Numbered from the stretch's first letter, positions 1 to 10,104 are shown. The stretch: DNA of 64,000 nucleotides from Boseongicola sp. (GCA_028824715.1 JAPPCV010000114.1:1-64000); one strand, 5' to 3'. The notes: generated from the letters alone by a model not told the origin. Program-made: numbers and translations.

Positions 1-2
1 AC

Positions 3-386
3 GCCCAGCTGTCGAATGACCGCGTTGCGGCCGAGAACTTCCAGCAGCATGCCGAACACTACCTGCGCATGCTGGCGGAGGCCCAGCGCGAGCAGGCGGA
101 ACGCCAGGCGCAGCAACAGGAACGCCGGGGTGCGCATCAGGGCGCAACCCGTGCCGAGGAGAAGGGGGACGAGACCGCCGCCGCCGACAGCGGGCCGGCC
201 ACCGTTTCCACTCCCGAGATCGCCGCAGGCTCCGTCACAAGCGACGTAATGGGGGTTGCACCGGGGGACAGCGAATTGGTCGACACGCCCGAAGAAGGCG
301 TTGTTCCGCCGCGGAAGCCGCGTCCACCACGCAGCTCGACGCCTTTGGACGAGCCCGCCTTGGCGGCATCTGACGCAGCGGAATAG
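3..386 (+). CDS. DUF4167 domain-containing protein, C-terminal part (5' truncated by window)
   Basis: The reading frame is open from the first bases of the window to a TAG at 384-386, giving 127 residues with no start inside the window. The first visible residues (AQLSNDRVAAENFQQHAEHY) match the conserved helix of the alphaproteobacterial DUF4167 family. This is followed by a Gln/Glu/Arg-rich stretch and a low-complexity acidic tail. The gene converges on rsmA, whose stop lies 49 bp away. DUF4167 proteins usually begin with a basic region thought to bind nucleic acid; that part is outside the window. The cellular function is not established. Confidence 0.75.
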   Translation, partial: AQLSNDRVAAENFQQHAEHYLRMLAEAQREQAERQAQQQERRGAHQGATRAEEKGDETAAADSGPATVSTPEIAAGSVTSDVMGVAPGDSELVDTPEEGVVPPRKPRPPRSSTPLDEPALAASDAAE

Positions 387-435
387 CCGATAGCGATTGA
401 CAGCCCGCCGCCCGCTTGGCGACCGAGCACCGCAC

Positions 436-1284
436 TCAGCACTTGCCGAAAATCTCTGCCAGCGCACAGAAGCGCTCGATGTCGACGGATTCAGGTCGGT
501 CGGTCGGCCTGATGCCCGCCTTGTGAAGCCTGTCCTCGATGTCTGGAGCAAGGCTCTTCAGGCTTGAGCGCAACATCTTCCTGCGGTGACGGAAGGCCGA
601 GGCAACAATCCTTCCCAGTGTCCTTGCGTCGGCGGGGAAGCGCGGTGCGGGCAGTGCTTCAATGTGAACGACCGCCGAATTGACCTTGGGTTGCGGTGTG
701 AATGCCCGGGCTGGTACGTCCATGACGAGCTGTGCCTGGCTGCGCCACCCGGTCAGGATCGAAATGCGGCCATAGGACTTGCTGCCCGGACCGGCCACGA
801 TTCGTTCCGCCACCTCGCGCTGGAACATGAGCGTGAGGCTTTGCCAGAAGGGCGGCCATTCGGGAGGTGACAGCCAGCGCGTCAGCAGTTGAGTGCCGAC
901 ATTGTATGGCAGGTTGGCCGCCACCTTGACAGGGGGCGAAAGATGGTCGCGCGGGTCGAACTGCAATGCATCGGCGTTTACGACTTCGAGCCGGCCGGGA
1001 CAGGCCCGGGCAATGTCCGCCAGAGCTGGCATGCAGCGCTGGTCCATTTCGACCGCCAGGACCCGGCGAGCGCCTTCGGCGAGGAGGCTCCGCGTAAGAC
1101 CTCCCGGACCGGGGCCAATCTCGAGCACGTCGGCACCTGACAGGACGCCCGCTGCGCGAGCGATTCTTGCTGTCAGGTTGAGATCTAGGAGAAAGTTCTG
1201 ACCCAAGGATTTCCGCGCGGCGAGGCCGTGCGTCGCAATTACGTCGCGAAGCGGAGGGAGAGAATCCAGCGTGTTCACTTGCAC
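436..1284 (-). CDS. rsmA: 16S rRNA (adenine1518/1519-N6)-dimethyltransferase
   Basis: This 282-residue protein has the KsgA/RsmA layout. A conserved N-terminal SLGQNFLLD motif (about 26-34) precedes the SAM-binding loop EIGPGPGG (55-62), the NLPYN catalytic motif is at 124-128, and a helical C-terminal domain contains the [12 protein letters not shown] stretch. The enzyme dimethylates two adenines in helix 45 of 16S rRNA late in small-subunit assembly. It is the last gene of the lptF-lptG-lptD-surA-pdxA-rsmA operon, and its start overlaps the end of pdxA by 10 bp. All recognisable catalytic residues are present, and the length is normal for the family. Confidence 0.96.
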   Translation of the reverse strand: MQVNTLDSLPPLRDVIATHGLAARKSLGQNFLLDLNLTARIARAAGVLSGADVLEIGPGPGGLTRSLLAEGARRVLAVEMDQRCMPALADIARACPGRLEVVNADALQFDPRDHLSPPVKVAANLPYNVGTQLLTRWLSPPEWPPFWQSLTLMFQREVAERIVAGPGSKSYGRISILTGWRSQAQLVMDVPARAFTPQPKVNSAVVHIEALPAPRFPADARTLGRIVASAFRHRRKMLRSSLKSLAPDIEDRLHKAGIRPTDRPESVDIERFCALAEIFGKC

Positions 1285-2273
1285 GTGTTCGCACGGCGTG
1301 CCGCAGCGATTTTCCGCGCAAGTCGGAGGGCCGCGATCATCGACGCTGGATTGGCTTTGCCGCTCCCCGCTATGTCGAAGGCGGTGCCGTGATCTGGTGA
1401 CGTGCGCACAAAGGGAAGCCCGAGAGTCACGTTGACGCCACCTTCGAATTCCAGCGTCTTGACCGGGATCAGTGCCTGGTCGTGATACATCGCGATCGCC
1501 GCATCATAGCCTGCTCGGGCCGACTCGTGGAACATCGTGTCGGCGGAAAGCGGCCCCGCAATCGCCATTCCTTCGGCGCGAAGTCGGTCGCATACCGGCG
1601 CAATGACATTGGCGTCCTCGGCTCCCAGGACACCGTTTTCGCCAGCGTGCGGGTTGAGTCCCGCAACGGCAATCCGCGGCTGCTCGGAAATGCCGAAGTC
1701 TTCGCGGAGGGCGCGGTCGGTGACCCGGATCGTCGTTTCGAGGAGTTCGGCGTTCAACGCTCCGGGAACATCCGATATCGGAATGTGCGTCGTGACGGGC
1801 ACGACCTTCAAATCGGCGCTGGCAAGCATCATGACAGCTTGCCCGCCGCCGGCGCAATGGGCAAGAAACTCGGTCTGTCCCGGAAATGCAAATCCTGCCC
1901 AGGACACGAGCTCCCGTTTTGAGACCGGCGCGGTGCAGAGCGCGGATGCCGCACCCGCTCCGACAAGTTCAACTGCCCGCTGGATGGCCTCGACAACGCC
2001 AGGTGCGTTTTCCGGATCGGGATGGCCTGGCCTGGCCGGCTTCGGAAATGCAAGCTGCAGCACAGGCAGTCCGTCTGCCATAGCGGAGGGCGCATCGCAG
2101 GGGGCGTCGATCGCGACGGTCCTGGCGCCAGCGGGCACATGCCTCGAGTCTCCGATCATGAAGAACGGCAACTCGTCCCGCAGGATCGCCCATGCGGCAA
2201 CGATGATTTCGGGGCCGATGCCGGAAGGGTCACCGCAACTGACTGCGACGGGAAGCAGGTCCGGTCCGGTCAT
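1275..2273 (-). CDS. pdxA: 4-hydroxythreonine-4-phosphate dehydrogenase
   Basis: The 332-residue protein shows the PdxA signatures in order: GDPSGIGPE near the N-terminus, [28 protein letters not shown] and [12 protein letters not shown]. The histidines of these motifs supply the divalent metal site. It oxidises 4-phosphohydroxy-L-threonine in the DXP-dependent pyridoxal phosphate pathway. The segment that reads GHTEFL in E. coli is GQTEFL here, a substitution that I believe also occurs in other alphaproteobacteria but did not check. The gene starts 3 bp after the surA stop and overlaps rsmA, so it is almost certainly cotranscribed with both. Confidence 0.95.
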   Translation of the reverse strand: MTGPDLLPVAVSCGDPSGIGPEIIVAAWAILRDELPFFMIGDSRHVPAGARTVAIDAPCDAPSAMADGLPVLQLAFPKPARPGHPDPENAPGVVEAIQRAVELVGAGAASALCTAPVSKRELVSWAGFAFPGQTEFLAHCAGGGQAVMMLASADLKVVPVTTHIPISDVPGALNAELLETTIRVTDRALREDFGISEQPRIAVAGLNPHAGENGVLGAEDANVIAPVCDRLRAEGMAIAGPLSADTMFHESARAGYDAAIAMYHDQALIPVKTLEFEGGVNVTLGLPFVRTSPDHGTAFDIAGSGKANPASMIAALRLARKIAAARRANTCK

Positions 2274-2276
2274 GCG

Positions 2277-3503
2277 TCAATTCGTAAGGTCAATCACGTT
2301 GGTCGATGCACGGAGCTCTGCAAGGTAATGGGCTGCAGTGTTGCTGAGCCGAAGGTTCAGAAGTCGCCCGCCAACAATGTCGAAATCGATGTTGCTCTTC
2401 AAGGCCGGGCGGCGTTCGCAGAGCATCAGCAGGACTGCGTTGTCGTCACGCCTCAGTTCGGTCGAGCTCTCGTTGACGTCAAGAACGGCGACGGCCGCGC
2501 GGACGTCCGCGGGCAGTTCCGCAGACGGAACGACCTCGCGGATGAGCCGGTCTTCGGGCAGGTTGCGGGCAACGCCGTAGAGGTCGCCGCAATCGTCCAC
2601 CGCTTTCGCAATTTCCGCAGCCTCGGAAGCGCCGCCTTCGAGACGGACAAGCGCATAGTCGATGAGCAGGCCTTCCTTGGTGCCCTCCTGAACGCGTTCA
2701 ATGTCTCGCAGCAGGAAAATCGCGATGTTGCCTTCGTAGTCCATCGGCCTGCTGATCTCGCCGACCTCGAGCCCGGCCACGGTGCCGCTGACGCCTTCCG
2801 GCAGCGCATCCAGCGCTTCCCAGTCGATTTCGCCGCCCCGGCCCGCCGACGCGGCAATGGAGTACCTTCGGGCGGCTGCGGCGAATTCGTCTTCGCCTTG
2901 AAGTGCCGCGATACGGACGGCGCGCTCGCGTGAAGCAACGGCAGTGTTCGGATCTTGTGCTGGGAGAACGATCTCGGACACCAGAACCCTTACGCCACCT
3001 TCGGTTCCGGTCGTTGCAAGAGTGCGCCGAATCTGGCGATCGGGAATCGAGGCGCGGACTGATGGCCCAAATTGATTTCGGACGAGCTCGCGCCATGCAA
3101 CGCCGGCCTCTATGAATGCACGGAAGGACTCTCGTTCGATGCCTGAGTCCTCGAGGATGGCCATGACCTCCTCGACCTGGAGGTTGCCACGCGCGGCGAA
3201 TTCCTCCATGCCCGCATCGACCTGTACTGGGGCGACACTGATACCGGCGTCCTGAGCCGCGATACGTTGCACGGTTTCGTTGATCAACTGCTCTCGTGCG
3301 CGCCGACGCACATCGCCGCTTGCGCCAAGAAGCGCCAGAAACCGCTCGCGCTGGTCAATCTGGTAGCGCGTGATGACCTGGTCGCCTACCTGAAGTTCCG
3401 GTGCGAAGCGTCCCTGGGCTTCCACCGAAGCCGGAAGGTGCACCGAAAGCGCGACAACAGCTGCAAGCAACCAACGTCCTGACAAGGTTCCTATCCTCTG
3501 CAA
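2277..3503 (-). CDS. surA: SurA-type periplasmic chaperone / peptidyl-prolyl isomerase
   Basis: The 408-residue protein starts with a hydrophobic signal sequence ending at about VEAQG (residue 31). A SurA N-terminal helical domain with a DQVITRYQID motif follows. The central parvulin-type region around 185-275 contains the AARRYSIAASAGRGGEIDW segment, which corresponds to the usual FSxxxSAxxGGxLGW motif. SurA escorts outer-membrane proteins, including LptD, across the periplasm, which fits its position directly behind lptD. The two genes overlap by 13 bp. The C-terminal third is divergent, as is usual in Rhodobacterales, so isomerase activity is not certain. Confidence 0.88.
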   Translation of the reverse strand: MQRIGTLSGRWLLAAVVALSVHLPASVEAQGRFAPELQVGDQVITRYQIDQRERFLALLGASGDVRRRAREQLINETVQRIAAQDAGISVAPVQVDAGMEEFAARGNLQVEEVMAILEDSGIERESFRAFIEAGVAWRELVRNQFGPSVRASIPDRQIRRTLATTGTEGGVRVLVSEIVLPAQDPNTAVASRERAVRIAALQGEDEFAAAARRYSIAASAGRGGEIDWEALDALPEGVSGTVAGLEVGEISRPMDYEGNIAIFLLRDIERVQEGTKEGLLIDYALVRLEGGASEAAEIAKAVDDCGDLYGVARNLPEDRLIREVVPSAELPADVRAAVAVLDVNESSTELRRDDNAVLLMLCERRPALKSNIDFDIVGGRLLNLRLSNTAAHYLAELRASTNVIDLTN

Positions 3504-5608
3504 ACGCGCTGACCTGCGCGACCATCATCCCGGCTTCCGATTCCCAGAAGAGATACATGAAAGCCAATTTCGGTTGTTGAATCGACACTAGTCGAATTGG
3601 CGAAGCGACGCGAGAGCGAAAGCGCAAGGTGTACGCACTCCGTCCGATAGTCAAAACCCAGTTCGGTGCGCGCCACGCGGTCAGAAGCGAAGTCATAGCG
3701 CCAATCTGCGCGCGCGGTCCAGCCGTCACTGACATCATAGGCTCCCTCGAAAGACCATTCCGAAAGCCGGTTGTCCCGGCCCTTGGCAGCATCCGGCACG
3801 GCGTGGAAATAGCTGGATGAGAGCGTGTGGCGGCTTGCAGACCAGTCAAGGCGCGTTTCGGACAGCGTGATGTCCAGCCCGCTGTCCACAAGCGATCGCG
3901 AATGGACCGAGAGATCGCGACCGAAGCCAAGCCGACCTGAAACCAGCCACTCGGAATCGTCTGCGGAACCGTCAGGTCCCTGGCCGCCGGAAACGTTGAA
4001 GACGCGGCCCAAGGCAAGGTCAATGTCCCATAGCTCAGGATTCTCCCGGCTCCAGACGCCGCCGACAGCGATGCGGAGGCCGTCGTCCTTTCTGTCGACA
4101 CCGGGATATCTGGTGGGGGCAAAGAGGTTGGCTTCATCGATTTCGACCACCCTGCTGTCCTCATTGGGCACGACATCCCCGTTCGTGCCGGCAGCGTCGA
4201 TCCTCAATATCGGCTCGAGAAACTCGCGGCGCCCACTGGCGTTCCCGCGGTCCATCGGGAACCGCAACTCGAGTGCGGTCCGGGATATCAGGCGCGAGAG
4301 ACTGTTCTTGAGCCTTCTGTCCTGAGCGACCGTGTAGGCGTCTCCGCGAAATCCGAGTTCGGCCTTCGCGACGAGACCGGACGAAAATGTCCGCGTACGA
4401 AACCAGTCGACGGACGCACCGATGCGGCTGACGTCCCGGCCCACGCCCTCATCCGTGCTTTCTGACGACGGTCGGATGAGCGAACTGGAAGAGATGCTGG
4501 CAAACGTGCGTCCGCCAAACGAAAGCCTCGGCAATTCACGTTCGTAGTGGATGTCGAGGAAGCGGGCCGGCAGCGTGTCGCGATTTGCGATTTCGGCATC
4601 CCGGAGTGTGCGGTATTCGGTGAACTCGGATCGAAAGACATCCTTGTTCCGTACGCGCGTGACCGACAGCTCATTGGTCAATCTGTCCCGGTCCGCGTAG
4701 TCGTAAGTGAAGAGGTACCCCGGATCGGATGCGAACTCCGCCTGCGCCTCGAACAGGAATCCGCGCGGCAGGAGATGGCTGGCGTTGCCAAGGAGATAGT
4801 TGCGTGACCCGGCTAAGTCGTCGTTGGAGACAGCGCCAGTTGCCTCGATGCGCCCGCGTTCCAGCTCTTGACGATATCGAAACTCGACGGTCGTAGTTGA
4901 GCTGGAAAGATAGGGAGTGACGGTAATGTCGCGGTGGTTCCCGAATGCAAGGAAGTAAGGAAGCTTGACGCCGGTTCCGAGATCAGACGTGGCCTTGAAC
5001 TGCGGAATGAGGAAGCCGTCGGCACGGTCAAGGCTGGGACCGGGAAGGCGGAGGCGCGGCACGTAGAGGATCGGCACGCCAGAGAATCGCAGCCGGGCAT
5101 TCGTGAAGTAGAGCTGGTGCTCGACATCATCATGCACGACTCTTGATGAGCGTATCTCCCAGAGCGGCACGGGATTGGCCGCGCAAACTTCGCAGGACGA
5201 GGCGACAACCCTGTCGAGCCGCGTGTAGCGATTGCTTGTGCGCGCAATGCGATCGGCGGCGATCTGAAAGTGCCGCTCAAGCACCATTCTCGCGGACACC
5301 AGCACCCCGTCCCGCAGGTGCCGGTCGAGATCGGCGTGGTCGGCCAGGAAGACCGTGCCGCTGTCGTCCGTAACATGGATTGGACCGGAAAGTGTCAACT
5401 GATCGCCATCGCCATGGTAGGTGACGGATGTCGCCGTGAGACGTGTGTCCCCGACGAGGATCTCGACATTGCCCGAGGCGGTCAGGCGCCCGGACGGATC
5501 GATGGAAATGGAATCTGCAATGAGCGAGGCGAACTCCTGCGCCCGCAGGTCGCCCGTGCAAAGGCACAGGACAAGTGCGGCAAGGCATGCTGAAAGGCGC
5601 CTCGTCAT
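3491..5608 (-). CDS. lptD: LPS assembly outer-membrane protein LptD
   Basis: Starting at the ATG that overlaps the lptG stop (ATGA) gives 705 residues with a clear signal peptide (MTRRLSACLAALVLCLCTG). An upstream in-frame ATG at 5671 exists but would run deep into lptG. The N-terminal part (about 25-130) is an OstA/LptA-like beta-jellyroll with repeated 'isaDsi...G...tasGnV' strands. The rest is the LptD beta-barrel. Cysteines in SSCEVC and near the C-terminus (TECVHLAL) could form the inter-domain disulfides known in this family. LptD inserts LPS into the outer leaflet and works with LptF and LptG, encoded just upstream. Confidence 0.93.
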   Translation of the reverse strand: MTRRLSACLAALVLCLCTGDLRAQEFASLIADSISIDPSGRLTASGNVEILVGDTRLTATSVTYHGDGDQLTLSGPIHVTDDSGTVFLADHADLDRHLRDGVLVSARMVLERHFQIAADRIARTSNRYTRLDRVVASSCEVCAANPVPLWEIRSSRVVHDDVEHQLYFTNARLRFSGVPILYVPRLRLPGPSLDRADGFLIPQFKATSDLGTGVKLPYFLAFGNHRDITVTPYLSSSTTTVEFRYRQELERGRIEATGAVSNDDLAGSRNYLLGNASHLLPRGFLFEAQAEFASDPGYLFTYDYADRDRLTNELSVTRVRNKDVFRSEFTEYRTLRDAEIANRDTLPARFLDIHYERELPRLSFGGRTFASISSSSLIRPSSESTDEGVGRDVSRIGASVDWFRTRTFSSGLVAKAELGFRGDAYTVAQDRRLKNSLSRLISRTALELRFPMDRGNASGRREFLEPILRIDAAGTNGDVVPNEDSRVVEIDEANLFAPTRYPGVDRKDDGLRIAVGGVWSRENPELWDIDLALGRVFNVSGGQGPDGSADDSEWLVSGRLGFGRDLSVHSRSLVDSGLDITLSETRLDWSASRHTLSSSYFHAVPDAAKGRDNRLSEWSFEGAYDVSDGWTARADWRYDFASDRVARTELGFDYRTECVHLALSLSRRFANSTSVDSTTEIGFHVSLLGIGSRDDGRAGQRVCRG

Positions 5609-6705
5609 CCATCCTCCAGGTGCAGGAGCAGTGCAAGCGGCAGCAGCAGTATCGCGATGGGTGGAAGCCATGCGGCCATGATGATCGGGATCTGGCCGTT
5701 TTCGCCGAGGACCGCGACAAAGTTCCTGATGAAATAGAAGAGAAACCCGAGACCGAGCGCCGTCATGACCATCAGCCCCGTGCGCCCCATTCGCGTGTGG
5801 CGCATCGTGAAGCCGGCGCCGACGAGCACCATTGCGGTCAGGAGCAGCGGCAAGGCAAGTTCCATATGAAAGAACGTCCGGTGATTTCGGGCCGAGAAGC
5901 CTGCCGCGTCCAGCCGGGCGATGAAGGCGGGCAATTCCCAGATCGGAATGGCGCTTGGTGTGCCGAAGCTGTCGAGAATCTGGTCACGTGTCAGGTTTGA
6001 CGCGAGAACCATCTCCTGCATCTCGACGCTTTCGACCTCCGGGATTGGAGCACCGGTGTCAAATCGCCACTCCTTCGCACCGGAAATCCGCCACGCGCCG
6101 GGGACGAGCAGCGCACGCTCTGCCTCGATGCGGTATGTCGGCTTGCTGTCAGGTGCATAGCCGAGAAACGTGACGTCGAAGAGGCTTGTGCCGTCGAGGT
6201 TCGAACTGCTCGCGCGTATGACAGTTTGTCCTTCGCGCGAACCCTGGCGAAGCCAGAATCCGTCCGCCGTGACCGAAAGAGTTGACGACGCGCCGGAAAG
6301 ACGAGCCACTTGGGCTTCATGCTGTCTTTGGGTCGCCGCCACGATCGGGTTCATGGCAGCCACGGCGAATACGCCGATAAGGAAAGCCAGCAGGACCGGC
6401 GCGATCAGGCTTTCGAGCGCCGGACGGCCGGCGGCGCGCGTGACCACGAGTTCCGAAGACCGGGCAAGTCCAAGAACCATGCTGACCGTCGCCAGGATCA
6501 TGATGAGCGGAAGTACCTTGTAGAGGTCTTCGGGCACGCTCAGGAACGCGAGAACGAGCAGCGTGCCAAATCCGGCATCGTCGAAGCCGCCGAACCGCCG
6601 GATCTGCTCGATGAGGGCGGTAAGTGTCAGAATCGCAAAGAGGACGAAGAAGACATAGAGGAAGTTCTTCAGGAACTTGCGAGCGAAATAGAGGTGGAGC
6701 GTCAT
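5605..6705 (-). CDS. lptG: LPS export ABC transporter permease LptG
   Basis: This 366-residue protein belongs to the YjgP/YjgQ family. Three hydrophobic helices occur in the first about 110 residues, then a periplasmic beta-jellyroll of about 150 residues, then three helices near the C-terminus ending in LLLHLEDG. It forms the inner-membrane LptBFG exporter with LptF and the ATPase LptB, which is not in this window. The start overlaps the lptF stop by 4 bp (ATGA), and the stop overlaps lptD in the same way, pointing to translational coupling through the operon. Confidence 0.95.
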   Translation of the reverse strand: MTLHLYFARKFLKNFLYVFFVLFAILTLTALIEQIRRFGGFDDAGFGTLLVLAFLSVPEDLYKVLPLIMILATVSMVLGLARSSELVVTRAAGRPALESLIAPVLLAFLIGVFAVAAMNPIVAATQRQHEAQVARLSGASSTLSVTADGFWLRQGSREGQTVIRASSSNLDGTSLFDVTFLGYAPDSKPTYRIEAERALLVPGAWRISGAKEWRFDTGAPIPEVESVEMQEMVLASNLTRDQILDSFGTPSAIPIWELPAFIARLDAAGFSARNHRTFFHMELALPLLLTAMVLVGAGFTMRHTRMGRTGLMVMTALGLGFLFYFIRNFVAVLGENGQIPIIMAAWLPPIAILLLPLALLLHLEDG

Positions 6706-7838
6706 TGTGCGGTCTGCCTCGCGCGAGCCAGAAGTCCTGGACGCGCCGCGATGTAGAGAAGCCCGAATGCTGCGAGCAAGCCCACAAGGGGTCCTGTATA
6801 GGCAAGGGGCCAGTTGGCCGCGTCGGTTCGAACGCTTCCCTGGCCCAATTGCGTGATCAGCTGAATCAGGATCAGGCCGATGACCGTCGCGATGCTCTGT
6901 CGCCAGACACCAAATCGGGAAAACCCGCCCACCATCAGTGCAGCGAAGGCAAAGAGCGGTGCGACCAGCCCGTTCAGTGCGTCGCTGAATCGTTCATGTG
7001 CCTCTGCGACAAGGGTCGAATGGGACGCTCCCGTCAGCGCCTGGACGTCCTCGTCGGCCTCGAGCAGCGCGGGTGTGGGAAGTTCTCGGGGACTGCGTTG
7101 TGTCAAGGCGCTGCTTTCGACCAGATCGGAGAGATCAATGGTGAAGTCGTCAAATCGGGTGACCGAAAGCCGCTTGTTGCCGACGCCATAGCTTTGCGCC
7201 ATGCCGTCGATCATGACAAGGCTGGGCGCTTGCTCGCCTCGGATCAGAAGGGCTTCGCGGGCCGAGTAGGCGACCGGGCGGTCAGGGTTGCGCGCGTCGG
7301 ACAGGAAGACGTCCTGAAGCGCTCCGATACTGGAGATTTCGCGGATGTAGAAGGTGATTCCGGTTGCAGGGTGCAGGAACTGTCCCTCGCGCAGAAGCCG
7401 AGCGGTCATGTTCTCGGCAATCTCGGCGGTTCGTTCGCTGAGGCGGGCCTGACTTGCAGGCACCAGGATGTGGGCGAGAACTGACGACATGACAAACACG
7501 ATGCATCCGAAGATCAGGACCGGTCGGACCAATCGTGCTGGTGAGAGCCCGGTTGCCTGGACAACCACGAGTTCGCTTTCCGACATCAACCTGTTCGTGA
7601 CGTAGAGCGAGGCAGCGAAGGCTGCGACAGGCAGGACGAGCCGAACAACGTTGGGAAGTGAAAGGGCCGTGAACTCCAGGAAGACCACGGCTGACTCGCC
7701 GTTTGCGATGAGCTGGTCGAAGAGCACGACGGCCCGGTTGATCCAGTAGATCAGCACGAGCACAAGTGCGAAGAAGCCGAAGAGCATCAGCAACTGGGCA
7801 AGCAGGTATCTGTCAAATCTACTCAGCATGAGGTCCAT
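6702..7838 (-). CDS. lptF: LPS export ABC transporter permease LptF
   Basis: The 378-residue protein is the second YjgP/YjgQ-family permease and the first gene of the operon. It has the same layout as LptG: N-terminal membrane helices (FDRYLLAQLLMLFGFFALVL onward), a central periplasmic jellyroll region, and three C-terminal helices. The conserved segment SESELVVVQATGLSPARLVRP, the cytoplasmic coupling helix region that contacts LptB, is visible at about 85-105. No gene lies between it and holC, so the operon promoter should be in the 0.9-kb gene-free stretch upstream. Confidence 0.95.
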   Translation of the reverse strand: MDLMLSRFDRYLLAQLLMLFGFFALVLVLIYWINRAVVLFDQLIANGESAVVFLEFTALSLPNVVRLVLPVAAFAASLYVTNRLMSESELVVVQATGLSPARLVRPVLIFGCIVFVMSSVLAHILVPASQARLSERTAEIAENMTARLLREGQFLHPATGITFYIREISSIGALQDVFLSDARNPDRPVAYSAREALLIRGEQAPSLVMIDGMAQSYGVGNKRLSVTRFDDFTIDLSDLVESSALTQRSPRELPTPALLEADEDVQALTGASHSTLVAEAHERFSDALNGLVAPLFAFAALMVGGFSRFGVWRQSIATVIGLILIQLITQLGQGSVRTDAANWPLAYTGPLVGLLAAFGLLYIAARPGLLARARQTAQ

Positions 7839-8750
7839 CGTGATCCGCTGGGAGTCTAGACCATAGGCCGGGCACGTGAAACCTGAATGGCACGTTCCGG
7901 TTCCGCAAGATCACGCCATTGCGGCCCGGGGAAATTGCGTCTGCCGGGCAGCCGCCCCCAAGTCTCGGGCGGAACGGGTCAAGACGCAAGTGAGACAGGA
8001 TCACGTCCGCCAGTTTCGAATGAGCCTGTCTTGAGATTTCGGTCTCGATCCAAGCCAGGACCTGTTCGAACCCAAATGATGGGCGAAGCGCCAGGCATGT
8101 GGTCGAACGCTCCGCAGTTTGCCTCTCCACGAATCCAGCCGGCAGGGATCTTGCGCCCGCCTGAGTGGGCAAGACTCATGCCAGGGAATCGTTCCGGACC
8201 GAATGCTGGCCGGGCCCCGCCAGCCGGACGCGGGTCCAGAGGCCTGCCCGGACCACGCACAGCGAGGAGCGTGCCGAAGGCGGCAGCCTCACGGCATCTC
8301 AGGGCCCGATGTGGGCGCGAGGCGAAGCCACGCAGGAGGCGCGCGGTCATCCGAATTGCGAAGGCCCGCCAGGGACACCGGACGCCCGGCATTTCCGAGC
8401 GGCCGCCGGACACCTGATCTTGGCGGCACTGCGCACCCTTCCGAATTCGAGGGAGCGGAACCCGAAAGGCCTGCAACCGAAGACTTGCACGCTGGTGACC
8501 CGTCCACTCCGGGTGCGGCGCCAACACGACACGCACCGGGTCTGCCTTTGCTGATTGCCTGGCCAGCTGCTCGAAAACGAAGTTTCCTCCCGCGCGCGAA
8601 TTCCTTTAGGTTGGGGCGAACCCGAACGAGAGTCGAATTCGCCATGAACAGTCGTTCCGTGCACGTCGAGGCCACCATTGAAAGCGATCCGCTTCAGTCA
8701 CGGCGAGATTCCAGTCTGCCCAGCTGGCAGGGATGCTGAGGAGCCAGCTG
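7839..8750. other. gene-free stretch between lptF and holC
   Basis: About 0.9 kb without a supportable gene. The open frames on both strands are Arg/Pro/Gly-rich, lack ribosome-binding sites and match no family I recognise. In many Rhodobacterales a leucyl aminopeptidase gene (pepA) lies between lptF and holC; I could not find its motifs here. The operon promoter for lptF and a promoter for holC probably lie inside, but I see no convincing -35/-10 pair. Confidence 0.5.
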
Positions 8751-9215
8751 TTGGGGGCGGCCTATTTCTATCACCTGACCAGGCGTCCGCTTGAGGCGAC
8801 TCTGCCAGTCCTGATCGGCAAGTCGCTTGAGGCGGGGTGGCGGGTTGCTGTTCGTGCGCGCGAGGAGTCGCTTCTTGAGCGTCTGGACCGGCAGCTCTGG
8901 CTGGGCGACGGGTTCCTGCCCCATGGCATTGCCGGCGGCTCGCATGACAGCGAACAGCCAGTGCTCCTGACGACGGGCGAGCCTGACAATGATCCGGCTT
9001 GCCTGATCAGCGTGGATGGGGCGGATGTCAGCGTCGGGGAAGTCGAGGCGAAGGAAAGGGTCTGCATCCTGTTCAACGGCGCCGATGCCGAGGCCGTCGA
9101 GCATGCGCGCGGACAGTGGCGGGCACTGACCGAAGCGGGTGCGGAGGCGCAATACTGGACTGAAGATCAGGGGCGCTGGACCAAGAAGGCGGAGAGCAAT
9201 CCGAGGCAGGAATAG
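8751..9215 (+). CDS. holC: DNA polymerase III chi subunit
   Basis: The protein has the HolC fold pattern: FYHLTRRPLEATLPVL at the N-terminus, a central ERLDRQLW helix, a typical FLPHGIAGG motif, DPACLISVDGA, and RVCILFNGAD near the end. Chi links the clamp loader to single-strand-binding protein. I place the start at the TTG at 8751 because a GAGGAG Shine-Dalgarno sequence lies 7 bp upstream and the product then begins MGAAYFYHL, as in relatives. The ATG at 8733 has no such site. The length is then 154 residues, normal for alphaproteobacterial HolC. Confidence 0.9.
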   Translation: MGAAYFYHLTRRPLEATLPVLIGKSLEAGWRVAVRAREESLLERLDRQLWLGDGFLPHGIAGGSHDSEQPVLLTTGEPDNDPACLISVDGADVSVGEVEAKERVCILFNGADAEAVEHARGQWRALTEAGAEAQYWTEDQGRWTKKAESNPRQE

Positions 9216-9253
9216 CGGCGCGCAACGACTTTTTCAATTGGGGCACATGCCTC

Positions 9254-9835
9254 TCAAGGCGTCAGGACCAGTCCTTCGTCGGATATTTCGAGCCGCTCGA
9301 ATCGCGAAAGAAAGCTCATGCCGAGAAGCGAGTCGTCCATGTCGCCGCTGTTTACCGCCACGCGCACCCGGTCGAATCGAATTGGCCCCAACGACATGAT
9401 GTCTGCCGTGGCAAAGGCGGTCTTGACCGGTCCGTTTGCGGTGCGAGCCGTGCCCAGAAACGCCAGGCTGTCCGGGTCAAATCCCGCGCGGCGCGCGTCT
9501 TCAAGGGACAGCACCACTTCCGTAGCACCGGTGTCGACGATGAAGTCCACTGGCGTGCCGTTCACGTCGACCTGGAGGAAAAAATGTCCGCCGCGTCCGC
9601 GAGGGACGTGAATCGACGAACCGTCCGAAAGCACGGATTGGCGCGGAACTATGTCGCGGCGAATGTCGTCCCAAAGCCCGTACACGGCCACGACGCCAAG
9701 GAAAATCAGCCCCCACGCCAGAAACATGCGCATCGACTTGCCAATGGCTGTCCTGTTCTCCGCTATGAACCACCCGCCGACGGCCGTCAGCAGGAGAAGC
9801 AGATAGACGAGGCGAGGAAACTGTTCGAAGTCCAT
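9254..9835 (-). CDS. membrane-anchored retropepsin-like aspartic protease (TIGR02281 family)
   Basis: The 193-residue protein has two N-terminal membrane segments (about 8-24 and 38-54). A single aspartic-protease domain follows, with the catalytic FIVDTGATEVVLS motif at 98-110 (Asp101-Thr102-Gly103). The later LGMSFLSRF segment is the flap/hydrophobic glycine equivalent of the 'LLGMsfL' motif of clan AA proteases. Such enzymes act as dimers because each chain contributes one DTG. The domain would face the periplasm. Physiological substrates are unknown. It converges on holC with 38 bp between the stops. Confidence 0.85.
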   Translation of the reverse strand: MDFEQFPRLVYLLLLLTAVGGWFIAENRTAIGKSMRMFLAWGLIFLGVVAVYGLWDDIRRDIVPRQSVLSDGSSIHVPRGRGGHFFLQVDVNGTPVDFIVDTGATEVVLSLEDARRAGFDPDSLAFLGTARTANGPVKTAFATADIMSLGPIRFDRVRVAVNSGDMDDSLLGMSFLSRFERLEISDEGLVLTP

Positions 9836-10104
9836 GCCATTTACATAGGTAGCGACGGCGTCGTTCGCCAGTCCGTCCGTTGGCGCCGCCGCAATCCGGC
9901 GCGCGAATCTGGCAAACAGGCAGCCTCTCTGGTGGCACCAAGCGTGATCCTGCCGTGTCAGCCAGACATGTGCGGCTGGTCATTCGCCAGGTCTTGAAGC
10001 CCTTTCATGTGCGCCAGACCATCTCGGCCGGGCTGAATCGGGCTGTCCAGCCTGCGTGGCATGTACAAGATTGGCGCGCGGTTCAGATATGGAAGACGCG
10101 TGAA

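Noticed and set aside
8119-8739. Plus-strand open frame of 206 codons upstream of holC
   Set aside because: Arg/Pro/Ser-rich composition, no ribosome-binding site, no known motif; typical of random open frames in GC-rich DNA.
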